DNA from: Tubulanus polymorphus
Lineage: Eukaryota; Nemertea; Palaeonemertea; Tubulaniformes; Tubulanidae
Length of the DNA stretch: 64,000 nucleotides
Reading direction: 5' to 3'
Assembly (NCBI RefSeq): GCF_964204645.1
Contig: NC_134036.1
Coordinates: 1-64,000 of the forward strand
Part shown: positions 1-15,076 of the stretch, in pieces
Layout: each line of letters begins with the position of its first letter
Numbering within the stretch: position 1 is the first letter of the stretch
Program-made: the position numbers and the translations under genes
The notes under the pieces: generated by a model
Seen by the model: only the letters and a program-made list of their open reading frames with translations
Database searches by the model: none
What the model was told of the DNA's origin: nothing

Positions 1-165
1 TGTCTCTCTCACCCTGTCTCTCCTCTCTGTCTCTCTGTCTCACCCTGTCTATGCTCTCTGTCTCACCCTGTCTCTCCTCTCTCTCTCTCTCTCTCACCCT
101 GTCTCTCCTCTCTGCTCTCTCTCTCTCTCACCCTGTCTAGGCTCTCTGTCTCTCTGTATGTCCCG
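1..165. repeat. CT-rich simple/tandem repeat
   Basis: Imperfect repeats of a ctctctgtctcaccctgtct type unit fill the left edge of the window. No coding signal is visible. Confidence 0.85.
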
Positions 166-1300
166 CTGCAGTCTCAGACGCAATCATGTAATTAATGACA
201 TGTACAAATCACCTAGACAACACAAAACACATAGCTCCACAGTAAATCACCACTTAACATGTTCCACCGTACTGGTACCGTACTGGTACCGTACTGCTGC
301 TGCAGCTGGTGTAGTGTTCCCTGCCCCCTGACACTCACCGCGAGAGATGGGAGAGGGTTGACACTGTCCCCGGGTAAGTGAGGATGCTACAGTTTGTTAC
401 CGACTCATATCGTGCACTACAACATTAACAGCTCTTTAAATGTATTGATTAAATATTGAATATTTTATGTACCGTAAATAACAGAGTCGAGGGATGATTA
501 TCTGCTCCCGAGGGGGGATGAGGGGAGGGTGAGGGGAGGATGAGGGGAGTAATCAGCTCTAATCTAACGAGCAATTACAATATAACACATTAGTACATTA
601 GAATATTGAAACAACACCTGCTGCAGATACACTGTACAATCCCCACTCCCCATTCCTCAATCCTCAACTCCCACTAACTGACTGACCACAACAGACAGTG
701 ATACACAGCTATATATAGTGGATTTAAACCCGGGACATCCGGTGATCGTCGCTGTTCGGAATATTCTAGATATGTATGTGGTTAGTTTATACAGTGTTAA
801 ACCACAAAGTTTCACTTATCAGTATTCAGTAGTAGAGATGAGAGAGGAGAGAGAGGAGAGAGAGGAGGAGAGAGGAGAGAGAGGAAAGAGAATACAGTGA
901 ACTACTGTACACGTGTGTGTAGGAACAAACTGTAAAACTGTGTCTGATTTATTTATAGGTAAAATTCATTATTACTATTTACTGACAGTTTATTGATAAA
1001 CCACATATACAACATAATTCTAGTATCTCCCCCAACCTCCCTCTCTCCCCCTCTCTCCCCCTCTCTATCAAACTTCATTAATGCTTCAATCACTGATAGT
1101 ACATCGATGTTTTTATCTGTAGTTACTGTTTATAGATCTATAGGCAACGTAAAACATTACATTTTTAGGTATGATTGTGTTAATGAACAGGTGAAATGTG
1201 GAGAGGGTCCCTAAATAAGCAGTATACAGTAGTGTGTGGGTGTGACATCTGATCACTACTCACTCACTGAGGTCACATGACCACCACTGAACAATCACAG
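166..1300. other. Non-coding stretch, no gene recognised
   Basis: Mixed unique DNA with short GA-rich and CT-rich patches near 840-900 and 1,025-1,070. A B-box-like tRNA remnant (ccgggtttaaatcc on the minus strand) lies near 725-740. On the minus strand a 48-nt open stretch between an AG and a GTGAGT near 340-390 could be an exon of the minus-strand gene starting at 4,271, but nothing else supports it. Confidence 0.4.
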
Positions 1301-1311
1301 TGACCCTAACA

Positions 1312-1610
1312 TACCTAGGGTTAGGGTTAGCCAATCACAGCAACCCTAACAAATCAGTCCTGGTCATCATGGATACCTAGGGTTAGGGTTAGCCAATCAC
1401 AGCAACCCTAGCAAATCAGTCCTGGTCATCATGGAGACCTAGGGTTAGGGTTAGCCAATCACAGCAACCCTAGCAGACCACTCTGGCCACCTAGGGTTAG
1501 GGTTAGCCAATCACAGCAACCCTAGCAGACCACTACTGTCACCAACTAGCCGGCCAATCAGAGGCCAGGACCTAGGGTTAGGGTTAGTAGCCAATGAGGA
1601 CTGGCCTTAC
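1312..1610. repeat. Minisatellite with telomere-like cctagggttagggttag core
   Basis: About five imperfect copies, period about 55-65 bp. Each carries cctagggttagggttag followed by a ccaatcacagcaaccctag segment. The core holds about two TTAGGG units, the usual animal telomere motif. A near-identical ctagggttagggtta linker recurs on the minus strand at 43,935-44,000. Confidence 0.85.
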
Positions 1611-1683
1611 ATCAGGTCAGCTGTGAGGACTTCACTGTGACTGACACTATACCCAGCTGAGGACTACTGGGTTAGGAGAAAGC

Positions 1684-2048
1684 TATGCTGTACAGATTAT
1701 GACTGCTGGGTCAGGAGACTGCTATGCCCAGCTGTTAGGACTGCTGGGTCAGGAGACTGCTATGCCCAGCTGTTAGGACTGCTGGGTTAGAAGACTGCTA
1801 TGCCCAGCTGTTAGGACTGCTGGGTCAGGAGACTGCTATGCCCAGCTGTTAGGACTGCTGGGTCAGGAGACTGCTATGCCCAGCTGTTAGGACTGCTGGG
1901 TCAGGAGACTGCTATGCCCAGCTGTTAGGACTGCTGGGTTAGAAGACTGCTATGCCCAGCTGTTAGGACTGCTGGGTCAGGAGACTGCTATGCCCAGCTG
2001 TTAGGACTGCTGGGTCAGGAGACTGCTATGCCCAGCTGTTAGGACTGT
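1684..2048. repeat. 38-bp minisatellite
   Basis: About nine copies of a 38-bp unit containing cccagctgttaggactgctg. Copies differ mainly at a tca/tta position (gggtcagga versus gggttagaa). Confidence 0.9.
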
Positions 2049-2332
2049 ACAGATTAGGGCTGACTTCAGCAGTATTTGAAATCGAGATCCTAAATTTAGA
2101 AACATTTTTATTCCCAGTGAAAGAAACGTATGTAACACCTGTTTAAAGGTTCACTCATCTCTCACTAGATTTAAAACAGTCAAAGAGATGAAAGAAACTA
2201 TTTAAAACTCTGCAGCCTTCAGTTCTATATACAACAACTCATTCAATACAAGAAACTTTACTTTTCACTGGAAATAAATGAGGATTTACAGTAAACATGA
2301 ACACAGGGTACACCAGAAAACCATGAAGAGAA

Positions 2333-2490
2333 GAGAGGGGACACCATGAACAGAGAGGGGACACCATGAACAGAGAGGGGACACCATGAACAGAGAGGGG
2401 ACACCATGAACAGAGAGGAGACACCATGAACAGAGAGGGGACACCATGAACAGAGAGGAGACACCATGAACAGAGAGGGGACACCAGAAA
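2333..2490. repeat. 20-bp minisatellite
   Basis: About eight copies of a 20-bp unit containing ggggacaccatgaaca. Cys/Ser-rich open frames on the minus strand here are by-products of the repeat. Confidence 0.9.
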
Positions 2491-2715
2491 ACAGGGGGGC
2501 ACCAGAATATCACAAACAGGATGTTACTGTACCAGGGCTGTGCGTATTTCTATATTATGATAGTGAACTTATTTCTGTTTTGACGTTTAAGAAATTTCAT
2601 CAGAATCAGGGACAGAATCTGTGTTCATGAATAAATTTACTGTCATCAGTAGAGACAGTAAGAGCGGTAAGAGCAGTGAAAGCAGTGAGAGCAGTAAGAG
2701 CAGTAAGACACTTAC

Positions 2716-2752
2716 ATGTATTTAGTAAATCCATGATCTCAATAACAGTCAA
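2716..2752 (-). CDS. Possible internal coding exon of the minus-strand gene starting at 4,271
   Basis: A 37-nt segment lies between an AG and a GTAAGTG donor. It reads LTVIEIMDLLNT plus one base, in phase 0 with the exon at 2,799-2,946. It is short and the acceptor lacks a strong pyrimidine tract. I join it only because the frame continues and the composition is protein-like. Family not recognised. Confidence 0.35.
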
Positions 2753-2798
2753 CTTCATCATCAGTCAATAAATGAGAATATAGTAATATGTGAAATAC

Positions 2799-2946
2799 CT
2801 CAGTGACGCACCTCTTCTCAATGTCGTCGTAGTTCACTGTATTTATCCCGGTTATCCTTACAACGTCCATCTTTATTTCTCTGACATCAGCATCATGGAT
2901 CAGTCTATTACGTATCGATGCGGGGGTAGGGTAGGTATGTGTAATA
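2799..2946 (-). CDS. Probable internal coding exon, unrecognised minus-strand gene
   Basis: Read on the minus strand, this is open for 49 codons in one frame and includes the protein-like strings REIKMDVVRITGINTV and NYDDIEKRCVTE. The preferred acceptor is ACAATAG at 2,947-2,949; an alternative AG gives a 2,904 boundary. The exon ends at GAG followed by GTATTTC, a weak donor type also used by the VWD gene at 47,353. Its entry phase (2) does not fit directly onto the exit phase (1) of the 3,893-4,271 exon, so at least one exon between them is missing from my model. No family is recognised. Confidence 0.45.
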
Positions 2947-3346
2947 CTATTGTAAAAGTGTTTGTAGTTGTAAATCCTAATTAAAAACGCTTCACAGATT
3001 TCTCTGTTTTTTTGGTGAATAAAACACGTATTTTCAAACCATAGTTTTTTCTCTTCGATCTCTCAAACTGACACATCAATAATAAATCCACAATAAACTG
3101 ATATATCTTTATTTTGAAAGCCCAATTATTAAGGAATATCAGTTTAGATGGATCTTCATTTATAAATCTCACAAATTTTAAATGTGAGAATCTCAAATAT
3201 CAATATCATACATTGAGAGAGAGAGATCTCACAGAACTGAACCAACCCTGGCATGTGAATTGATCGTACACTCATCGCTACGACGACCACCGCCGCAGCA
3301 TCAGCAGCCAGCTCCGCGGAGAGAGAAAGATGAGTCATCTTCATAC

Positions 3347-3369
3347 GTAACCTTGGTAACCTAGCAACC
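3347..3369. promoter_or_regulatory. Two overlapping RFX X-box-like sites
   Basis: GTAACCTTGGTAAC (3,347-3,360) overlaps GTAACCTAGCAAC (3,356-3,368). Both fit the X-box pattern GTNRCC-N(0-3)-RGYAAC bound by RFX factors. Another full match, GTTACCATAGCAAC, is at 5,981-5,994, and near matches are at 5,678-5,691 and 5,732-5,745. X-boxes are typical of ciliary gene promoters. Which gene these serve is not clear. Confidence 0.5.
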
Positions 3370-3540
3370 GGTAGAGTTGATTGTGACGGAGGGTGGTACA
3401 GGTAGAACAGGTAGTTTTAGTCACTATGACTGAATGAGTCATCGGCGGAGTTAAAAATAAACTAGAAACTCTGTAATCAGTCAGTAGGAGGCAGCACTGT
3501 CTAGTACCCTAGTCTCATCTCACTAATTACTTAATTAGAC

Positions 3541-3892
3541 CCGATATTTCAGATAGACAGCGAGTGGTATATTGATATTTCAGATAGACAGTGAGTGGTA
3601 TATTGATATTTCAGATAGATAGTGAGTGGTATATTGATATTTCAGATAGACAGTGAGTGGTATATTGATATTTCAGATAGACAGTGAGTGGTATATTGAT
3701 ATTTCAGATAGATAGTGAGTGGTATATTGATATTTCAGATAGACAGTGAGTGGTATATTGATATTTCAGATAGACAGTGAGTGGTATATTGCTATTTCAG
3801 ATAGACAGTGAGTGGTATATTGCTATTTCAGATAGACAGTGAGTGGTATATTGATATTTCAGATAGACAGTGAGTGGTATATTGATATTTAC
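3541..3892. repeat. 31-bp minisatellite abutting a splice donor
   Basis: About eleven copies of a 31-bp unit (gatatttcag plus atagacagtgagtggtatatt). The right edge runs directly into the 5' splice site of the minus-strand exon ending at 3,893, so the first intronic bases are themselves repeat-like. Confidence 0.9.
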
Positions 3893-4271
3893 CGTTATAA
3901 TTCTGATCTAAAGTCAGAGTAGAATTGTTAACGCTGCTGCCGTTCTCAACAATCGTTTCTCCGTTTTCGTAAATGTTCTGCGTCGAATCATCGCGTTGAT
4001 AGAGGGCGCCACCGGTCCGTAAAACGTCGCTATTCTCGTATATATGTTCTAGGGGATTCCCCGATATTCTCCGAGCTGTACCGACAACGGCGCCATCTAT
4101 ATTTCCGTTATTACAACTCGTTTTTAGCGATTCCATCATTACTCCGTCGTCTAGCAACCGCTGTCGATATACGGACAGCTCCCCCTGGTGGTTGTTTAAA
4201 GCATGATGAGTTGTAGAATCTCTCAGTTTAAACGACGCGAATCTTTTCTTTAATTCGTCGAATGAAGCCAT
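3893..4271 (-). CDS. Start exon of an unrecognised minus-strand gene
   Basis: The exon opens with ATG at 4,271 (MASFDELKKRFASFKLRD) and stays open for 126 codons to AACG followed by GTAAATATC, phase 1. An acceptor (TTTTTATTGTAG) lies 12 bases upstream of the ATG and an in-frame TGA directly precedes it. So the start codon is well supported and a 5'-UTR exon should lie further right. The peptide has a basic N-terminus and two Tyr-Glu-Asn motifs (HIYENSDV, NIYENGET) that resemble SH2-binding sites; that reading is inference. The likely continuation is the exons at 2,799-2,946 and 2,716-2,752 and beyond the left window edge. I do not recognise the family. Real gene likely; function unknown. Confidence 0.65.
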
Positions 4272-6570
4272 TCACTAATACAACTACAATAAAAATACAT
4301 TACTGTGTTAGTTTATCTCTGGAGGGGGAGGGGGGCTGTAAGGAGGGGGGCAGGGAGACTGAGGGGGTAGGGGGCTGTAAGAAGGGGAGGGGGCTGTAAG
4401 GAGGGGGCAGGGAGACTGAGGGGGTAGGGGGCTGTAAGAAGGGGAGGGGGCTGTAAGGAGGGGGGCAGGGAGACTGAGAGGGGGAGCAAGAACTCACTGA
4501 AACCTTTAAAATACCAATCCCTATTTACAGTATTTCAGCATCGCAAATGAAAGTGTTGAAAATATCAAATGTCAATATAAACGACTGAATGAGATATGAA
4601 TCTAGTGAAATATCAAATCAATAAATCAATGATCAACTACATTAAATGCAGTCAGTGAAATATCAGAACAGTAAGTGTCAGTGAAATGGATATAATGTGG
4701 GTCTCAGCTGCTGAAGTGGAAACTAAGAAAAATTCTAGTTCAATTAACCTGATTCGAAGAGCAATTTACTGACATTTACTGAATATCTGTCATAATTAGA
4801 CCTCAATTCAACACAATCACTATAAAAATTAAATCAAAAACATATTCACTAAAAAAGAACAGCATTTACACAGAAACATCAACACACTATAGTCCTATAG
4901 TCTAAACAACACTCCTACCAATACCCAAACACCTCCCAACACTCCTACAAATACCCAAACACCTCCCAACGCTCCTACAAATACCCAAACACCTACACCT
5001 CCCAACACTCCTACACTCTCATCAACATTAAACTATCTATAACAATTGAAGTTTGAATAAACAATAATCAATAAATGTTTATATTCAAATATGATGAAAC
5101 AACATCAATATCAACTGGTGCCCACTATATTGATATACCAGGGCGCCCAACCCGCTGCGGTAGGTTGCTGGTACCGACTACATCGATATATTGATATACC
5201 AGGGCGCCCAACCCGCTGCGGTACTGTTTATTGAAGATATTCATAGTATGAAATAATGTAAATTTCTATCTACTCACAAGGTTTAAGTGTTGTATCAGTG
5301 TTAGTGAGAGACTGACTGATTGAACAGTACTATAAACAATACCGATACCACAGATACAGTACAGTCAGTAACAGCAGAGAGGGGAGGGAGGAGGAGAGTG
5401 AGATGAGAGAGAGGAGTGAGGTAAGACTGACGTAGTTGAGGAGAGGTATAGACAAGTAGATTGAAGAGGTAATTACTGGTGAATAACAGATGAATAATTG
5501 ACAGATTGTGAAATTTAAATATCAGTGAAACTAAACTAAACATGGACATATAACAGTTCAGTTTCCTATTTCATTGATTACTGGGCAAGAGAAATCAATA
5601 AATCAATATCTGATCAACTGATCACTGATTGATTACTGATCGAAAACGTTCCATGATTATAACAATAATTGACGGTTATTACCATAGTAACTGACCGTGC
5701 ATTAACGGTCGGTAACAATCCGAATAAATCGATTACCGCGGCAACTCGGGAATGATATTAGCATTTTTAACAGCAGTCATTTATAGAGGAAGAAAGGAGG
5801 AGGAGATAGGACGAGGGAGGAGAGATGAGATAGGGCGAGGGAGGAGAGATGAGATAGGGCGAGGGAGGTTGCATATTGTGTAATGCAAAAATAATTGAGT
5901 GAATCTCCTACAAATGAACTCAATCTCACTGTAGCAGCAGCGGCAGCAACAGCGAACAATCGCTTACTGGCTCATTACAGGTTACCATAGCAACTGTCTT
6001 CTATTGCCTTCACTGAACAGCAGACAGACAGTGTGCGTGCTCAGTCTGCGTGTAATATGACTTCTAATGAACTCAATGTAAATATCAACATGTACACCAA
6101 ACTCTGCTCCCTCCCCCATACTGTCTAGAGAGAGACCCTTAATACCCCATTAACTATTTCACTATCTACAGACATTATTGCCTTCCCTCTTAAATACATA
6201 ATCATATCAAATAATAATTTATACAGTTTTAAATAATATGGCAGTTCAAAACTCAATAATCCTATGACCTATAGGTCCACAGACTAGTACTCAAGAAATC
6301 AAATTGAAATAGCCTGATCCTGTCCTGAGACAATTTCATTTCACACACAACTTCAATTATAAAATACAAAACAGACAGATTGACAGACACAGACAGGTCG
6401 ACAGACATAGACAGGTTGACAGACCGGTTTCAGTTTAAGACACAAATGATGTTGATACTTCCAATGATCGTGACATTTCTCGTATCAATCGGGATGACCA
6501 AGTTTTTTTGTTGGAGACATTTGTCAATTTTAAATCGAGTTTTCTACCTTTCTGTTGAATTCGACGAGTA
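4272..6570. other. Upstream/intergenic region with small repeats
   Basis: Contains a G-rich minisatellite (4,316-4,490), a roughly 32-bp triplicate with atacccaaacacctcccaac (4,911-5,010), a direct duplication with gggcgcccaacccgctgcgg (5,135-5,225) and GA-rich repeats (5,786-5,870). X-box-like sites are at 5,678, 5,732 and 5,981. Presumably 5'-UTR introns and promoter of the 4,271 gene. No convincing coding exon. Confidence 0.5.
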
Positions 6571-6830
6571 AAATACGAATAAAACGAGATAAATTAAACT
6601 TACAAGTAATCGTATGAGTCGCTGAACCGATGAATCATTGGTCAATAATCCTCACAAATACACTTTAAAAACCGCCACCGTTTTTTCTCAAAAAAATCCA
6701 TTTTTTCGGAGTGGTAGTCGCTCCACAAATGAGCCCGGAATCCGACACGGAAAACGGACTACGCGACGGACTTCAGCCGCCATATTGAATTTATATTCAT
6801 GCGCTAGCCTTATTACGTAGGTCGAGGGCA
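6571..6830 (-). promoter_or_regulatory. Candidate housekeeping-type promoter / first exon
   Basis: On the minus strand CAATATGGCGGCTGAAG (around 6,770-6,787) fits the YY1-type start element common at housekeeping promoters, and an attggtc CCAAT box lies nearby. The ATG opens a frame of only about 30 codons, so this is more likely a 5'-UTR exon or transcription start region. It could serve the minus-strand gene starting at 4,271; the link is inference. Confidence 0.3.
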
Positions 6831-8077
6831 CCACCGCTGAGACAAAATAGAACTTTTTTGACCCGATTGATGACGATTTAAGGATTAATTTCTACACATA
6901 TCAACCGATTGTACAATATTGAATACTTTTCAACGCATAAATATTCAATTAAAGTAAAAATCATACGTATTAGTAGACTTTGGCTGTTCTATTCAGTTTG
7001 CTTCAACCCGCTGATAATTTTACGGCGGGCGTCACATAGAAGAGCCATTTTTTTCCTAGGTAAGATGGGAACACAGACTGCCTTATCACTACTAGGAAAA
7101 ATATCTTTGTTTCTTATAACATTACATCCTTATTTTTAAAGCGAATTAAAAAAAGAACGAAAAACAAAGACGCCCTCTATTGTTCACATATCTAGACTCA
7201 ATAGCTGTTTATTTTGTATTCCATACATTAAAATGATTAACTGATAAATGACGTATATTTTTAGTTCACTATGATCAACATTTTTTTTTACAATAATATT
7301 TAACTTTCAACATAAAACAAGTTCAGTTCCAAATATTCGTCATACAAGCAAGTTTCACAGTTCACATTTTACACAATAGGTGGCGCTATATAACTATATA
7401 TATATTTGAAGACTATGCACGGGCGAAGAAGAACGGTCTCATCGCCATGGAGCTGTATTTACATGTCCTATTTACAATTTATTTACATTTTATTTCAAAG
7501 CCACAAAATTCAATTGTAAGTTAAAATTCTCGCATTTATCGACAAACAAGACAAGAATTTCTAAATCATAATTTTTCTTTTTTATCTAAAGCGTTTTAAA
7601 TGCGTAGTAGAAGAATTATTATTACATGATTTTTGATTTAAAATAAAAATCTTTTTATTAATAAAAATTTCGTAATAGGTTTTTTTTTTCAAATAGTAAA
7701 ATCTCGATACGTTTTTTATTTACAGAAATAATCAGTGTCATTCACCGGGCAATCGAGTCAGATCACACTCCCTAGAGGGAGCCACAGTCAGCTATACTCC
7801 CCTCACTACACATAGAGGGAGCCACACTATATAGCACATATATATATATAAGTACAGATATTTCACTCCTAATGGTATAATATTTTTCTGCAGATTTTGT
7901 TGCATCGTTCCCGAAATAGTATCAACAATGAAAATTTAAACAAGTCGGTATCGCCATAGAAACCATCAGTCGTCGCGGTGATTTACGATTGAAAATGCGG
8001 CGTGAATACCGGGATTTACGCACGTCAGTCCGTCCGTGAAATATAACGCTACGTTTCACATATAGGCGGCGCTAGTT
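6831..8077. other. 3' flank of SMAD2/3, no other gene seen
   Basis: AT-rich DNA below the SMAD2/3 stop codon, probably holding its 3' UTR. Several minus-strand AATAAA hexamers (TTTATT on the plus strand, for example near 7,207, 7,490 and 7,715) are possible polyadenylation signals; I cannot choose among them. Confidence 0.5.
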
Positions 8078-12284
<4,207 letters not shown>

Positions 12285-12769
12285 TCTTAGATGATCACCG
12301 ATATCTACGATGTGTTAACTATAATCCTAATCCACGGATTAAGCAATAATCCCGACGCCAAGTGGTTTAATCCGGCCTGAAATGTTGTCAAAATACATCA
12401 CAATTTCGTCCATGAAAATTCACGACCGAACAACGTCCATCTTCATATCCGTGCGCATCTTCCTGAGTAAAAATAACATTCAGTTGATGCGCAATAACGT
12501 TGCGAAAATATGATTTTTAAAACTTTATTCTCAGATATTTCGAGTTTCGACCATCAAATCCTAAAAATTTTCACATTTTACTCATATTTCGACGATTTTC
12601 CGGATCTGAACCCAGACCCTGGTTAAAGTAGCTCCATGTTGTATTACTACGTCTCTCAGTGATCCGCCCAATATGTCTGGGATGTGTTTATAGTCTGTTC
12701 ACGATCTGTTCAGATATACACACTATTTCAAATCAATAAATAAACAACAAAATAGTTTAGAAAAACTTT

Positions 12770-12775
12770 TTTATT
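12770..12775 (-). terminator. AATAAA polyadenylation signal, EXD1-like gene
   Basis: AATAAA on the minus strand about 200 bases after the stop codon at 12,973. It would end the transcript about 470 bases before the SMAD2/3 start codon, leaving that interval for the SMAD2/3 promoter and 5' UTR. Confidence 0.5.
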
Positions 12776-12972
12776 TCAAAAACTTCATCACAAGAAAGAA
12801 AAACAACTCGATTCTGCGTTAAATGCAAAAAGTTAATGAAAAATGTCTAAACAACAATCAATTAAATATATCTATATAATTATAATTATTTACACACCAA
12901 AATTAAACAAAAACACACTAAAAATTGCAATAAAAAATTTGCTGAAAATTCTCTTAAAAGCAAAAACGACTT

Positions 12973-14315
12973 TTAAATATAATCGGTGTTACTATTGGTC
13001 GCTGTTTTCTTCAACAGCGCCACCTGTTGTCTGGTGAATTTAGTTATAGGAGGACGGAATGATTGCGTTGTTGGAGGTTTCTCCGAGGTTGGACGACAGA
13101 CGCTCGGTTTCAATCGTAACACTTCATTACACAATATTTCAAACACTTCCACAGATTCCGGTCTCAATTCACTAAAAACAATTACATCGATATATCAAAT
13201 CATTAACGATATATCAAATCATTAACGATATATCAAAACAATTTATCTGAAATATCATGATATAATTTTACCGTTTCATCGCTTCGTAAATTCCTGGTAC
13301 GAGAGCAGCGGCCGAAATAGCTGAATGCGTAACCATGGTAGCATTTAACGGTCGACGCGCCCAGAACAACTCCGTATCGTTCGGCTCATCCTGTAACCAT
13401 GGAGATTGCAACAATTAGATACCAATCAATTCAAACATGTTTTCTATGATAGATTTTTATATTGTTACCAATAAATGTTTTTCGATAACGTCACTATCGT
13501 TACCATGGCGACAATATTTCATATATAAGTTATAAACGGAGATGAATCTGGGAGAGAGGCTCGCGTCTTTCATTAACACAGCGTAAGCAATCTAAAGTAT
13601 AAAACACAGGCGCAGCAGTTAATGTAAATATTCTAAAATATAAAACATACAATTCATGTAAACTTCTAACAAAACAGCTAAAACAATTGATAACTTGTTT
13701 CTCTCATTTCTGCTGAGTTTAAAAGTCGACCCAGCGGACCGCCTCCATTACCTTATCCAATCTTATAATAACTAACAATAACAGACCCGGCAGTTATAGA
13801 AATGAACTGATTACAAATTTTATTGCTGTTAAAAAAGTGACCCCCAGCCGAGTAGGAGAAACAATAATCTAATAAAGTATTGTAAAAATTTGACATAATC
13901 GCACCTGGGTATCGAATACATTCTGAACGCGAATTCCGTATTGTTGAAATAAAGCGCGGTTGTCACGGCGAACATCGTGAAATACTTTGATCAGATCAAC
14001 TGCTTGTAATAAACGGATGATTCGTCCTTCGATGATTAATTCAGGATTCTGTTTTATATCAAACTCGTAGATTTTACCCGAATACGTCGAAATCATCAAC
14101 AACATCAGAGGACCTTTAAAATCAAAACGGCTTCAATTATTGATTGATACTAGCGACATCTACAGGCTAATACCGGAACTCATACTCTTACCGTTATAGA
14201 AAGTACGTTTACACGCTACACCAATAACAGGCTCGCGTTCTTTAGTCAGGATATCATTGACGACTTGACGGGCTGCTGCAACAGTCGTTACCAAGACAAC
14301 CAGTGGTTTACCCAT
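12973..14315 (-). CDS. EXD1-like: EXD1-like protein with degenerate DEDD 3'-5' exonuclease fold
   Basis: Five exons join in frame to 257 residues: 14,315-14,192; 14,113-13,905; 13,591-13,469; 13,390-13,272; 13,171-12,973. The order follows the DEDD family. Motif I region is VIGVACKRTF, followed by SGKIYEFDI; motif II is KVFHDVRRDNRAL; then QNVFDTQIAYAVL; then ELFWARRPL and the motif III helix. The usual Asp-x-Glu of motif I is Ala-Cys-Lys and the motif III aspartate is absent, so nuclease activity is unlikely. Known for the family: EXD1 is an inactive RNA-binding member of a piRNA-biogenesis complex in mouse germ cells. This protein is half the length of human EXD1 (514 aa) and lacks its long C-terminus, so EXD1 orthology is probable, not certain. 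An acceptor (TTTTCAG) six bases upstream of the ATG implies a 5'-UTR exon. It is divergent from RNF111. Confidence 0.82.
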
Positions 14316-15076
14316 CCTTCAAGCTGAAAATACGGGTAAAGTTCCCATGATCAATATAATGAATTGAATTTGGATTGAAACACACTAAAACACGTATTTC
14401 GCATCGATTCGTGGTAAATGAAACACATTTTATCGACGAACAACAAATGAAGATTCGTTTGAATAATCTCAGAAAAATTCAGCCGCATACCTCCAATATT
14501 TCAGCCTTAATTCATATTTAATTCATACTGTTTATTTTTCGTTGCGCCGTAATGGGCGGCGACCTTGGGGTTTCCAGCGACTAGTCGTCACCGCATTTCA
14601 ATTTAAAAAATTTTCAAAATTATTTTATTGTAAAGACACAAAAAAATGAAGTAAAAAAAAATCAGCTCAGGTCGGGTCCCTTAAATAAATGAGAAAATTA
14701 GATAAAAATCAATTCGGTCTATCCGCATTTTAGTCGCTTACTGTCCGATCCGGAATTTAGCGATATTCTAATGATAAACAAAACAAAATGGCCGCCGCTG
14801 AACATCTGAAATTTTGACCGGATTCTTTTTGGTTTTTCACCCTGTTTTGACGGAATTGAAACTACAATGAGTTAAAGGTGAAAACATTTGAGTAAAACTG
14901 ATTTTATTGTTTCAGATTATTGTCAGTTTTTTAATGAATCGATGAATTTAAGGCTGGTTTTAATGGTTCAAAATGAGTTGTTTATTTTCTCTGATTCGAC
15001 TCAATCGACTTAATCGGCCGATTTTATTACAATCTCAATGAAAAACTACTTCTTTTGTACAGAATTTTAAAACAAT
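14316..15076. promoter_or_regulatory. Divergent promoter region between the EXD1-like gene and RNF111
   Basis: The 761 bp between the two start codons hold no coding frame. They contain a CpG-bearing patch with aaaatggccgccgctg near 14,786-14,801. Both 5' UTRs and a shared or back-to-back promoter should lie here. No TATA box is evident. Confidence 0.5.
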
